Shown one piece after another: positions 37,006 to 46,223 of a DNA stretch of 64,000 nt. Source of the DNA: RPQJ01 sp963777725. GTDB taxonomy: Bacteria; Pseudomonadota; Gammaproteobacteria; Steroidobacterales; Steroidobacteraceae. A program made the position numbers and the translations under genes. The stretch is from assembly GCA_963777725.1 (NCBI GenBank), contig CAVZRR010000015.1, forward strand, positions 62,001-126,000, given 5' to 3'. How positions within the stretch are numbered: the first letter of the stretch is position 1; each line of letters opens with the position of its first letter. The notes under the pieces were generated by a model, which had not been told where the DNA came from, made no database searches, and worked only from the letters and a program-made list of their open reading frames with translations.

Positions 37006-38086
37006 TGTGGGGCCTGGGTGCGCGTCTGTCGATCCTGCTGTTGCTGCTGCTCGGCACGGCGTTGCCTTCGACGGCCGAGACCGTGTACCCGCAGGTCACG
37101 CCCGGCGTCGAGCTGCAGTTTCCGCGCGACGAGGGCGCGCATCCCGATTTCCGCATCGAGTGGTGGTACGTGACGGGTTGGGTGCAGGACGAGGACGCCC
37201 AGCCGATCGGCTTCCAGGTCACGTTCTTCCGCGTGCGGCCGGGTCTCGGCGAATCGAATCCGAGCCGGTTTGCGGCGCGGCAGATCCTGTTCGGGCACGC
37301 GGCGATTGCGGAACCGGCCAGCGGACGCTGCGGCACGCCGAGCGCTCGGCGCGTGCCGGGTTCGATCTCGCTTATGCGCGCGAGGGACTCACCGACGTGC
37401 GGCTCGACGACTGGTCGATTCGGCAGGACGGCGATCGCTATCACACCGTCGTGCAGGGCGACGACTTCTTGATGCGCCTCGACCTCGACCGCGTGCAGCC
37501 GCCGCTGCTGCAGGGCGAGCGGGGATTCAGCCGCAAGGGGCCGAGTCCGCTCGCGGCCAGCTACTACTACAGCCTGCCGCAGCTGCAGGTGAGCGGCGAG
37601 ATCGTCATCGACGGGCGTCGGCGCGTGGTCACCGGCGAGGCGTGGTTCGACCACGAGTGGTCGAGCGACGTGCTGGACGAGCAGGCGCGCGGCTGGGACT
37701 GGATGGGCATCAACCTCGACGACGGCGGCGCGCTGATGGCGTTCCGTCTGCGTGACGGCGAGGGCCGCGCTCGCTGGGCCGCTGCGACGCTGCGCTCTGC
37801 GGATGGCTCGGTGCAGACCTTCGGGCCGGAGCAGGTCGAGTGGACGCCGGTGCGGCGCTGGACGTCGCCGCGCACCGGGGCCGAGTACCCGGTGCAGTGG
37901 CGCGTGAGGGTCGGTGATCGTGAGTTCGACGTGCAGCCGCTGATGGACGACGCGGAACTCGACTCGCGTTCGAGCACCGGGACGATCTATTGGGAAGGTC
38001 CCGTGCGGCTGCTGGGTGCCGGTGGCGCGCCGCTCGGCCGCGGTTACCTCGAGCTCACCGGTTACGCCGGCCAGCTGGACTTGTAG
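37005..38086 (+). CDS. AttH/CrtC-like lipocalin, frameshifted
   Basis: A secreted protein: the signal peptide LSILLLLLLGTALPSTAE is followed by the family block PDFRIEWWYVTGWVQDED and VTFFRVRPG. At about 37318-37335 the frame shifts; the next frame continues RSARAGFDLAYAREGLTDVR, GPSPLAASYYYSLPQLQVSG, GEAWFDHEWSSDVLDEQARG and WDWMGINLDDGGALMAFRLR. Corrected length is about 360 residues. AGGAGG seven bases before the ATG at 37005 supports the start. AttH-like proteins commonly travel with an ABC ATPase and a double FtsX permease, as here, which points to an envelope lipid or lipoprotein task; the ligand is unknown. Confidence 0.88.
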
Positions 38087-38100
38087 TAGGTGCCGGTGGT

Positions 38101-38961
38101 CTAAAGCTGCTTGGCGCTGAACGTATCGCAGACGTCGGGCGTGCCGGCCTCGAGTCCCTTGCGGAACCAGCGCGCGCGCTGCTCGGAGCTGCCGTGCGTG
38201 AACGCATCCGGGACGACGCGGCCCTGCGACATGTGCTGCAGCCGGTCATCGCCAATCGCGCTCGCAGCGTTCAGGCCTTCCTCGATGTCACCCGCCTCGA
38301 GCAGCTGCCGCGAGCGGGCCGCATGATTCGCCCACACGCCCGCGAAGCAGTCCGCCTGCAGTTCCATGCGCACCGAAAGCGCGTTGGCATCGGCGGGACT
38401 CATGCGCTCCTGCATGCCGCGGACCTTCTCGGCCGTGCCGACCAGGTTCTGGACGTGATGGCCCACCTCGTGCGCGATCACGTAGGCCTGCGCGAAATCG
38501 CCCGGCGCGCCGAAGCGCTTCCCCAGGTCCTCGTAGAACGACATGTCGATGTAGACCTTCTGGTCGAGCGGGCAGTAGAACGGTCCCATCGCCGACTCAG
38601 CCGTGCCGCAGGCCGACTGCACCGCGCCGCTGAACAACACGAGCGTCGGCTCGACGTACTGCACCCCGTACTGCGGCAGGATCGCGCCCCAGGTTTCCTC
38701 GGTGTCCGCGAGCACCACGGCCGTCAACTCGCGGAGCTGGGTTTCCTGCGCAGTCTCCTGGTACGGCTCGGGCGATTGCTGCATCTGCACCTCGGGCGCC
38801 TTGGTGGCGACGCCGAGGAACGGCAGCGGGTTGATGCCGAACAGGCTCAGCACGACGAGGAACAGCACGCCGCCGATGCTCAGGCCGACGCCGGTGCGAA
38901 CCGGGCGCATGCCGCGACGATCTTCCACGTTGCTGCTCTGGCGGCGGCCTCGGATGTCCAT
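38101..38961 (-). CDS. ypfJ: YpfJ-type neutral zinc metallopeptidase
   Basis: A 286-residue membrane-anchored protease. It opens MDIRGRRQSSNVEDRRG, has one membrane helix (about 22-44, VGLSIGGVLFLVVLSLFG) and an extracytoplasmic catalytic domain with HEVGHHV at 164-170, the zinc site. ADCFAGVWANHA supplies the third ligand. Substrates are not established for the family. GGAGG precedes the ATG by nine bases. It converges on the AttH-like gene with a gap of only 14 bp. Confidence 0.93.
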   Translation of the reverse strand: MDIRGRRQSSNVEDRRGMRPVRTGVGLSIGGVLFLVVLSLFGINPLPFLGVATKAPEVQMQQSPEPYQETAQETQLRELTAVVLADTEETWGAILPQYGVQYVEPTLVLFSGAVQSACGTAESAMGPFYCPLDQKVYIDMSFYEDLGKRFGAPGDFAQAYVIAHEVGHHVQNLVGTAEKVRGMQERMSPADANALSVRMELQADCFAGVWANHAARSRQLLEAGDIEEGLNAASAIGDDRLQHMSQGRVVPDAFTHGSSEQRARWFRKGLEAGTPDVCDTFSAKQL

Positions 38962-39161
38962 GGTGCGTTTCCTCCCTCGGGGCCGGCACTATGTCACTTC
39001 GGCCGGGCCGGAGGAAAGTGTCCGCGGACCCGTCCGCTGTCGGCGACCGGCCAGGCGCCCGTAGGACATTCTCCGACACGGAGACCGCAAGCCATTGATT
39101 CCACTTGCGCGCGGCTCGCAGCCGGGCCACCCGCCGACCGCGCCGGCCCCGGGTCGCCCGG

Positions 39162-39407
39162 CTAGAGGTTGCGCGGATCGCTCGCCGCCGACTCGACCCA
39201 CACGCCATAGCTGCACTGCAGCAACTGGGAGCCGCTGACGACGTACGAGCCGTGCTTGTACTCCTCGCCGTTGAAGTAGCAGACGGGCTCGCCCGGTACC
39301 TGCTGGCGGATGACGTCGGTGTCCTCGTCTTCTTCCTCGGCGATGGGCGAGTTCTTCAGCTCGGGATCCTGCGCGCCGACGTGCGGAATCGAAGCGTGAT
39401 GTTTCAT
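39162..39407 (-). CDS. Small acidic protein of unknown function
   Basis: An 81-residue protein with an acidic segment (PIAEEEDEDTDVI) and a second half with two cysteines (EPVCYFNGEEYKHGSYVVSG, LLQCSYGVWV). The latter part resembles small DUF1496-like proteins in pattern (CxYxGxxYSxGxxxxxxxxLLxC), a tentative match. GGGAG lies eight bases before the ATG. It starts 48 bp after the groEL-like gene on the same strand and is probably co-transcribed with it. Confidence 0.65.
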   Translation of the reverse strand: MKHHASIPHVGAQDPELKNSPIAEEEDEDTDVIRQQVPGEPVCYFNGEEYKHGSYVVSGSQLLQCSYGVWVESAASDPRNL

Positions 39408-39437
39408 GGCAGTGCTCCCGTCTGTGGAGGTTGAATC

Positions 39438-39455
39438 GGTGAATGTCCCCTATTT
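39438..39455. repeat. Second copy of the short AAATAGGGGACATTCACC motif
   Basis: On the minus strand the motif follows the groEL-like TGA without a gap. It matches 2940-2956 in inverted orientation, with one extra G. Confidence 0.45.
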
Positions 39456-41076
39456 TCACATCTCCGGCGGCTCCGCCGGCAGCGGCTTCTCCTTTTCCGG
39501 GATCTCGGTCATCGTGGCCTCGGTGAGCAGCAGCACGCTCGCCACCGACACCGCATTCTCCAGCGCGACCCGCACGACCTTGGTCGGATCGACGATGCCG
39601 GCCTCGAACAGGTCGACGTACTCGCCCCGCGCCGCGTCGAAGCCGTTCGCGCCGGTCGCTTCGAGCATCCGGTGCACGACGACGCCGCCGTCCACCGCCG
39701 AGTTCTCCGCGATCTGCCGCGCCGGCGACTCGAGCGCGCGCTTCAGGCATTGCACGCCGGTCCGCTCGTCGCCCTCGGTGTCCCGCTCGACCGCGGCGAC
39801 CGCACCGATGCAGCGCAGCAGCGCGAGCCCGCCGCCCGGCACGATGCCTTCGGCCACCGCAGCCTTGGTCGCGCTGATCGCATCGTCGAGCGCGTCCTTG
39901 CGCGACTTCATTTCCGACTCCGACGGCGCGCCGACCCGGATCACCGCGACGCCGCCCGCGAGCTTGGCGAGCCGCTCCTCGAGCTTCTCCTTGTCGTAGT
40001 CGCTGGTCGCCTTCTCGATCTCGCGGCGGATCTGCGCCATGCGGCCGTCGATCGCCTTGCGGTCGCCCGCGCCGCCGATGATCGTCGTCGTGTCCTTGTC
40101 GGCCACGACGCGCTTGGCCCGGCCGAGCTGCGCGAGCTGCACGTCCTCGAGCTTGATCCCGATTTCCTCGGAGACCAGCTGCCCGCCGGTCAGCACGGCC
40201 ATGTCGGCCAGCATCGCCTTGCGACGATCACCGAAGCCGGGCGCCTTGACCGCGACGCTCTTCAGCACGCCGCGGATCTGGTTGACGATCAGCGTCGCGA
40301 GCGCCTCGCCCTCGAAGTCCTCGGCGACGAACAGGATCGGCCGCCCCGACTTCGCGACCTGCTCGAGCAGCGGGATCAGGTCCTTGAGCAGGTTGACCTT
40401 GCGGTCGGTGAGCAGCACGTACGGATCCTCGAGCACCGACTCCATCTTCTCCGCATCGGTGATGAAGTAGGGCGACGTGTAGCCGCGGTCGAACTGCATG
40501 CCCTCGACGACCTCGAGCACCGTCTCGGTCGTCTTCGACTCCTCGACCGTGATCACGCCTTCGCCGCCGACCTTCTCCATCGCGTCGGCGACCAGTTCGC
40601 CGATGGCGGGGTCGTTGTGCGCCGAGATCGTCGCGACCTGGGCCTTCTCCTTGCGCGTGCTGACCTTGCGCGACATCTCCTTCAAGCGCCGTCACGGCTG
40701 CGACCAGTGCCCGGTCGAGCCCGCGCTTCAGGTCGATCGCACTTGCGCCCGCGGTGACGTTACGGACGCCGTCGGCAAAGATCGCATGTGCCAGGATCGT
40801 GGCCGTGCTGGTGCCGTCGCCGACCACGTCGCCGGTCCGCTCGGCCGCCTGGCGCAGCATCTGCGCGCCCAGGTTGAGCTCCGGATCCTCGAGGTCGAAC
40901 TCCTTCGCGATCGTCACGCCGTCGTTGCAGACCAGCGGCGTGCCCCACTTTTTCTGGATCAGCACCGATTTCGAGCGGGGCCCGAGCGTGATGCGTATGG
41001 CTTCCGCGAGCTGGGTCGCGCCGCGCAGGATCTTCTCCCGGGCCGCGGAGCGGAACAGGACCTGTTTGTGCGTCAT
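39456..41076 (-). CDS. groEL: Divergent orphan GroEL-type chaperonin, frameshifted
   Basis: A group I chaperonin-like protein of about 540 residues. It shows RITLGPRSKSVLIQKKWGTP, NDGVTIAKEFDLEDPELNLG and DVVGDGTSTATILAHAIF (ATP site). After a one-base shift at about 40680-40690 follow YTSPYFITDAEKMESVLEDP, KAPGFGDRRKAMLADMAVLT and VEEGIVPGGG-like AVAEGIVPGGGLALLRCIGA. No groES gene is adjacent and the GGM-repeat tail is absent (it ends PLPAEPPEM). The N-terminus THKQVLFRSAAREKILRGA is also unusual. This is likely an accessory paralogue, not the housekeeping chaperonin. Confidence 0.9.
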
Positions 41077-41143
41077 GGCGGGACTCCGGAATGGCCTCCG
41101 ATGCCCCGATTGTTGACCCGGGATGAGTGGCCCGGAATACGTA

Positions 41144-41305
41144 GAAGGTGCCGGTGTTACGGTTTCGGAAACCCAGGCCAGCCGCCGAAATCTGTCGCCC
41201 GCGGTCCTTTGTTCTGGCGGTTGCCCGGTCGAACAAGGGAGAATGGCAGCGGATTCCCGGCGCGTTGGCAGCGCGAGTTTCCGAAACCGTAACACCGGCA
41301 CCTTC
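41144..41305. repeat. 162-bp palindromic element with perfect 29-bp inverted ends
   Basis: The arms 41144-41172 and 41277-41305 are exact reverse complements over 29 bp. The 104-bp centre is itself partly palindromic (TTGTTC at 41203-41208 against GAACAA at 41231-41236). The right arm ends at the base before the ATG of the aminotransferase gene. It lies in the divergent promoter region between the groEL-like gene and that gene. It may be a MITE or REPIN-type repeat, or an invertible promoter segment. Confidence 0.8.
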
Positions 41306-43018
41306 ATGCACGACTGGAGCTTCGACTTCCTCCGCCGCCAGATCGTCGGCATCGACTCGGCGTTCGACACGCCGTTCGGCCGGCGGCTGATGGTCTACTG
41401 CGACTACACGGCCTCGGGCCGTTGCCTGATCTTCGTCGAGCGCTACCTGCAGACGCTGCAGCGCAGCTACGCGAACACGCACACCGAGGACGACGTCACC
41501 GGCCGCAGCATGAGCCGCCTGCTGCACGAGGCGGAGGCGATGATCAAGCGCGCGGTGAACGCGGGACCGAATGGCCGCATCGTCGCCTGCGGCACCGGGG
41601 CGACCGGCGCGATCGACAAGCTGCAGCAGATCCTCGGCGTCTCGCTGGCCCCGGCGACGCGCAAGGTGCTCGGCGACGAGCTGCGGCAGTTCCTCGGCGA
41701 CGAGCAGTTCGAGGCCTTCCGCAGCTTCCAGCAGTCACACCAGCCGGTCGTGTTCGTCGGGCCCTACGAGCACCACTCGAACGAGGTGACCTGGCGGCAG
41801 GGTCTCGCAACCGTCGTCGAGGTGAACCTCGCAGCGGACGGCAGCGTCGACCTCGCGCACCTCGAGCACCTGCTGCAGCAGCCCGAATACCAGGGACGCC
41901 TGCGCATCGGCTCGTTCTCGGCGGCCTCCAATGTGACTGGCATGCGGTCACCGGTGCGTGAAATCGCCAAGCTACTGCACCGGCACGACGCCCACGCCTG
42001 CTTCGACTATGCGGCGAGCGCGCCCTACGTCGAGATCGACATGAACCCGCCGCGCGATGCCGACGGCGGCGACGCCACGATCGATGCGGTATTCCTGTCG
42101 CCGCACAAGTTCCTCGGCGGCCCCGGCTCGAGCGGCGTGCTGGTGTTCAACGAGCGTCTCTACCAGCGCGAGTTGCCGCCGAGCGTGGGCGGCGGCGGTA
42201 CCGTCGACTACGTGAGCCCGATCGACCAGGACTTCATCGCCGACATCGAGGAGCGCGAGAAGGCCGGCACGCCGGGCGTGCTGCAGACGCTCAAGGCCGC
42301 GCTCGCGCTCGAGCTCAAGGAGCGCATCGGCGTCGAGCGCATCGAGGCCCGCGAGTCGGAGCTGATCGACCGCGCAATGCGGCGCTGGAATGCGCACGAG
42401 CGCATCGAGATCCTCGGCAACCCCGATCCGGCGCACCGCATCGGCATCGTCTCGTTCAACCTCGGCGACCCGCGCGGCCGCTACCTGCACCCGAAGTTCG
42501 TCACCGTGCTGCTGAACGACCTGTTCGGCATCCAGTCACGCGCCGGGTGCTCGTGCGCCGGGCCGTACGGCCATCGGCTGCTCGGCATCGACCAGCCGAC
42601 CTCGGAGCTGTACCGCGACTGGGTGCGCAAGGGCTTCCAGGGCATCAAGCCGGGCTGGTGCCGGGTGGGATTCCACTATTCGATGGACGACATCGAGGCC
42701 GAGTTCGTCATGGACGCGGTCGAGTTCGTCGCCGATCACGGCTATCGCTTCCTGCGCCTCTATGCGTTCGATTCCGCGACGGGCGCGTGGAGCCACCGCG
42801 AGTACCAGGAGTCGCACGCCGCGTTCTCGCTCGACGCCGCGCTGCAGGCGTCGGGATGCGACGAGACGGCGTTGCCGGCGGAGGAGCGGGCGAAGCTCTA
42901 TGCCGCGTGCCTCGCGCAAGCGCGCGAGTGGGCGCAACGACTCGGCGAGCCAGCTGCGTCGGCTGCGCAGCCTGCAGTCGTCGAGTTCGGCGAGCTGCAG
43001 TTCTTCAACGTCGATTGA
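41306..43018 (+). CDS. Large class V aminotransferase / cysteine desulfurase-like PLP enzyme
   Basis: A 570-residue fold-type I PLP enzyme. It has YCDYTASGRCLIFVERYLQ near the start, the histidine pair in GPYEHHSNEVTWR (156-157), the cofactor aspartate D234 in ACFDYAASAP, and the Schiff-base lysine K268 in SPHKFLGGPGSSG. The loop RAGCSCAGPYG (C415, C417) sits where cysteine desulfurases carry the catalytic cysteine. About 120 residues follow the usual end, including GWCRVGFHYSMDDIEAEF. True activity is unknown. An ATG directly after the palindromic element is the best start. Confidence 0.88.
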   Translation: MHDWSFDFLRRQIVGIDSAFDTPFGRRLMVYCDYTASGRCLIFVERYLQTLQRSYANTHTEDDVTGRSMSRLLHEAEAMIKRAVNAGPNGRIVACGTGATGAIDKLQQILGVSLAPATRKVLGDELRQFLGDEQFEAFRSFQQSHQPVVFVGPYEHHSNEVTWRQGLATVVEVNLAADGSVDLAHLEHLLQQPEYQGRLRIGSFSAASNVTGMRSPVREIAKLLHRHDAHACFDYAASAPYVEIDMNPPRDADGGDATIDAVFLSPHKFLGGPGSSGVLVFNERLYQRELPPSVGGGGTVDYVSPIDQDFIADIEEREKAGTPGVLQTLKAALALELKERIGVERIEARESELIDRAMRRWNAHERIEILGNPDPAHRIGIVSFNLGDPRGRYLHPKFVTVLLNDLFGIQSRAGCSCAGPYGHRLLGIDQPTSELYRDWVRKGFQGIKPGWCRVGFHYSMDDIEAEFVMDAVEFVADHGYRFLRLYAFDSATGAWSHREYQESHAAFSLDAALQASGCDETALPAEERAKLYAACLAQAREWAQRLGEPAASAAQPAVVEFGELQFFNVD

Positions 43019-43122
43019 AGCCCTCGGGCCCGCCGATCGATTTTCGCGTATTGCGACGAACGCACTTTGGGCCTAGCTTGGACGAAGTCTAAGAAGCTCA
43101 AGCCCTGGGAGGGACCGTTGCA

Positions 43123-44268
43123 ATGAAACGTCGCCACACGTCGCTCTGGGCCGTGCTCGCGGGAGTCACGCTGCCCGCCGCCGTCGCCCTGGCCGGTCCG
43201 CTCGGCCTGCCGCCGCTGCCCGTGCCCGCCAACAACCCGATGACGCCCGAGAAGATCGCCCTGGGCAGCCAGCTCTTCAACGACAAGCGCTTCAGCTCGA
43301 CCGGCGAAGTGAGCTGCGCCACCTGCCACGATCCGGGGAAGGCTTTCACCGACAGCCCGCTCAAGACCTCCGAAGGCATCAACAAGCTGACCGGGACGCG
43401 CAACGCGCCCACCGTCGTCAACGCGGCGTACTTCGCGACCCAGTTCTGGGACGGCCGCTCGGCCGACCTCGAGGACCAGTCGCAGCACCCGTTCATCAAT
43501 CCGGTCGAGATGGGGCTCGCCGACCACCAGCCGATCCTGAAGATCGTCCGCAGCGACCCGTCGTACGTCGACATGTTCAGAAAATCGTTCGGCATCGAGC
43601 CCGACGCGATCACGATGGATCACGTCAAGATGGCGATCGCGAGTTTCGAGCGCACGATCGTCGCCGGCGACTCGCCGTTCGACCGCTGGTACTTCGGTGG
43701 CGATAAGACCGCGATGAGCGAGTCGGCAATCCGCGGCTTCGAGGTGTTCCTCGGCGACGGCCGCTGCGTGTCGTGCCACACGATCGAGCAGGACCACGCG
43801 CTGTTCACCGACAACCGCTTCCACAACATCGGTGTCGGCATCAACCGCATCCAGGCCAAGGTGCCGCAGATCGCGCCGAAGTTCCTCGAGGCGAAGGCCA
43901 AGGGCATGGACGTGGACAAGGCCGTGCTGACCGATCCGGACTCCTCCGAGCTCGGTCGCTTCGCCGTCACCGACGGCCTCGACGAGCTCGGCTCGTTCAA
44001 GACGCCGACGCTGCGCAACGTCGCGGTCACCGGGCCGTTCATGCACGACGGCAGCCTGCAGACGCTCCGCGACGTGGTCGTCCACTACAACAACGGCGGC
44101 GTCACCAACAAGGGCGAGCCCGTGAACGACTTCCTGAGCGGTGGCATCCGGGAGCTGAACCTCACGGAAGAGCAGATCACGGACCTCGTCGCATTCATGG
44201 AAGCGCTGACGAGCCCGCAGCACGCGAAGCCCGCCACGGTCCCGGCGCTTGCCGCAGGAGCCCAGTAA
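43123..44268 (+). CDS. MauG/CcpA-type di-heme cytochrome c peroxidase
   Basis: A 381-residue periplasmic di-heme protein with an N-terminal signal sequence (about 1-25). The two c-heme sites are CATCH at 65-69 and CVSCH at 215-219. RNAPTVVNAAYFATQFWDGR and VEMGLADHQPI are typical of bacterial CCP/MauG proteins, and KTPTLRNVAVTGPFMHDGSL carries the late methionine/histidine region. It either reduces peroxide or oxidises a partner. The stop overlaps the start of the Tat phosphoesterase gene. Confidence 0.94.
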   Translation: MKRRHTSLWAVLAGVTLPAAVALAGPLGLPPLPVPANNPMTPEKIALGSQLFNDKRFSSTGEVSCATCHDPGKAFTDSPLKTSEGINKLTGTRNAPTVVNAAYFATQFWDGRSADLEDQSQHPFINPVEMGLADHQPILKIVRSDPSYVDMFRKSFGIEPDAITMDHVKMAIASFERTIVAGDSPFDRWYFGGDKTAMSESAIRGFEVFLGDGRCVSCHTIEQDHALFTDNRFHNIGVGINRIQAKVPQIAPKFLEAKAKGMDVDKAVLTDPDSSELGRFAVTDGLDELGSFKTPTLRNVAVTGPFMHDGSLQTLRDVVVHYNNGGVTNKGEPVNDFLSGGIRELNLTEEQITDLVAFMEALTSPQHAKPATVPALAAGAQ

Positions 44269-45338
44269 TGAGCAACAACTACTCCCGTCGCAGCTTCCTG
44301 AAGACGGCCGGCTCCGTCGCGGCCGTCAGCACGCTGCCCGTCACCTGGGTCGAGATTGCGTTCGCGAAGCCGGAGGACAACTTCACGTTCGCCTACATCT
44401 CCGACTCGCACATCCAGCACATCCGCGGCACCAAGTTCGTCAACAACTGGGACCGTGGCCTGATCCGCGCCGTGGCCGAGACGAACCTGATCACGCCGAA
44501 GCCCGACTTCGTGATGTTCGGCGGCGACCTCGCGCAGCTCGCGACGAAGCCTGAGCTCGACCACGGGGCCGGCATGCTGGCCAAGCTCAATGCACCGCTC
44601 AAGATGGTCATGGGCGAGCACGATTACTACCTCGACCTCGGCGAGTACTGGTCGAAGCTCTTCGGCCCGCAGTACTACAGCTTCGACCACAAGGGCGTGC
44701 ACTTCGTCGTGCTGAACAGCATCCTCACGCACGACGAGTGGACCTTCAACCGCTGGCCCACCGCCGAGCAGCGCATGCTCGAGATGGCCGGCCTCGACAA
44801 CCCGAACGGCTCGCCGTTCATGGTCGGTGAGAAGCAGCGCGAGTGGTTGAAGAAGGATCTCGTGAAAATGAAGAAGGACACGCCGATCGTCGTGTTCTCG
44901 CATTCGCCGATCCAGAAGATCTACAAGGGCTGGAATTTCTGGACGGACGACGCCGAGGAAGTGCAGGCGCTGCTGGCACCGTTCGACAAGGTCAACGTGA
45001 TCTACGGGCACGTGCACCAGATCCAGTACAACCAGATCGGCAACATCAGTTTCAACTCGGTGATGGCGACCGCGTGGCCCTGGCCGTACCCGTCGACGTA
45101 CGCGCAGGCCGAGACCTACCTGCCCAAGCTGACGATCCCGATGAACCGCGCCGACCCATTCTTCGAGCGCGACGCGACCGGCTGGCAGATGGTCAACGTC
45201 AACACCGGACGCGTGGACCTGGTGTACAACCTGTACAACAACCGCTCGCGCACCGTGGCGTTCGATCACAAGCGTGGCCACCCGGCCGACACGCAGCTCC
45301 AGGACGTGAGCCTGGAGCCGAACCGGACCCACTACTGA
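44268..45338 (+). CDS. Tat-exported metallophosphoesterase
   Basis: A 356-residue calcineurin-like phosphoesterase. The twin-arginine signal is SRRSFLK at 6-12. The metal-binding series is complete: FAYISDSHIQHIR, MFGGDLAQLA, MGEHDYY, FSHSPIQKI and IYGHVHQIQYNQ. It is coupled to the peroxidase gene upstream and followed by a cytochrome c gene, so it probably works in the periplasm with these redox partners. The substrate is not known. Confidence 0.92.
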   Translation: MSNNYSRRSFLKTAGSVAAVSTLPVTWVEIAFAKPEDNFTFAYISDSHIQHIRGTKFVNNWDRGLIRAVAETNLITPKPDFVMFGGDLAQLATKPELDHGAGMLAKLNAPLKMVMGEHDYYLDLGEYWSKLFGPQYYSFDHKGVHFVVLNSILTHDEWTFNRWPTAEQRMLEMAGLDNPNGSPFMVGEKQREWLKKDLVKMKKDTPIVVFSHSPIQKIYKGWNFWTDDAEEVQALLAPFDKVNVIYGHVHQIQYNQIGNISFNSVMATAWPWPYPSTYAQAETYLPKLTIPMNRADPFFERDATGWQMVNVNTGRVDLVYNLYNNRSRTVAFDHKRGHPADTQLQDVSLEPNRTHY

Positions 45339-45362
45339 GCCGCCGCATCGACGGGAGATGAC

Positions 45363-45779
45363 ATGAACATGAAGATCATTCGACATGGCCTCGCTGCTGC
45401 GGTCGGCGTAGCACTGTTGCTCGGCGCGACCGGTGCCCGGGCCGACGAGTTCACGAAGCAGGAAGTGGAGCGGTGGACCGCGCAGTTCATGCAGGTCGTG
45501 CAGAAGGGCCGCGAGTTGTGGACCAGCCCCGACCTCGGCAAGAACGGCGTCGTCTGCGCGCAGTGCCACCCGAACGCCGCGAACTCGCATCCGGAGACCT
45601 ACCCGAAGTTCCAGAAGCAGATCGGCAAGGTCGTGACGCTGCCCGAGATGATCAACTGGTGCATCCGCAACCCGCTCGAGGGCGTGCCGCTCGAAGTGGA
45701 CAGCCCGGAGATGACCGCACTGGTGGCGTACGCGACCTATGAACGGCGAGGTGTGAAGCTCGAGCCCGGCAAGCACTGA
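45363..45779 (+). CDS. Periplasmic c-type cytochrome
   Basis: A 138-residue mono-heme protein. A signal peptide (AAAVGVALLLGATGARA) is cleaved near residue 27. The heme motif is CAQCH at 65-69 (NGVVCAQCHPNAANSHPETY). The rest (INWCIRNPLEGVPLEVDSPE) resembles SoxX/DUF-type small cytochromes. It is third in the peroxidase cassette and a likely electron carrier for the di-heme enzyme. Confidence 0.9.
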   Translation: MNMKIIRHGLAAAVGVALLLGATGARADEFTKQEVERWTAQFMQVVQKGRELWTSPDLGKNGVVCAQCHPNAANSHPETYPKFQKQIGKVVTLPEMINWCIRNPLEGVPLEVDSPEMTALVAYATYERRGVKLEPGKH

Positions 45780-45793
45780 GGCATCGGCCGGGG

Positions 45794-45819
45794 GAGGGCG
45801 TTTCCGCGGAACCGCCCTC
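45794..45819. terminator. Hairpin between converging cytochrome c and vapC genes
   Basis: A 12-bp stem with one mismatch (outer GAGGGCG...CGCCCTC, inner TTCC...GGAA) lies in the 39-bp gap between the two stops. There is no clear T-run, so termination is plausible but not proven. Confidence 0.4.
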
Positions 45820-46223
45820 TATCCGCCCTTCAGCAACTCGAACCCCGCGAGCTTCGCCGCCTTGCGGTCGAACGTGGCTGTGTGCCTGCAGCCGGCGGCG
45901 GCATTCATTCTGACCAGCAGGCAGTCGGCAAAGTCTGCCGGCCCGGCGCGGTAGTCCCTGACCGCGGCAGCGACGGCGTTAGGTGACTCTACATCAAGCT
46001 GCGATGTCTCAAGAATCTGTTCGATTGCGGCGGCAATTCGTTCGCGCGTGAATCCGTACGCCTTGGCAAGCGTCCAGACCAGCTCAACCAGCACAATCTG
46101 GCATACGTAGCCGGGCTCGTCTGGGCTGCAGTGGTCGCGCAGCAGGTTGCGAGCAGCCACCGCCTGCTTCGGCTCGTCGCCGACGATGAGCCGCAGCAGG
46201 ATATTCGTGTCAATCCCGATCAT
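45819..46223 (-). CDS. vapC: VapC-type PIN-domain toxin
   Basis: A 134-residue PIN ribonuclease. Catalytic acids are visible in MIGIDTNILLRLIV (D5), IVLVELVWTL (Glu) and AGPADFADCLLVRM (Asp), with TFDRKAAKL at the end. I chose the ATG before IGIDTN; an ATG seven codons upstream would lengthen the start. It overlaps the antitoxin gene by 14 bases. VapC toxins cleave tRNA or rRNA. Confidence 0.92.
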   Translation of the reverse strand: MIGIDTNILLRLIVGDEPKQAVAARNLLRDHCSPDEPGYVCQIVLVELVWTLAKAYGFTRERIAAAIEQILETSQLDVESPNAVAAAVRDYRAGPADFADCLLVRMNAAAGCRHTATFDRKAAKLAGFELLKGG

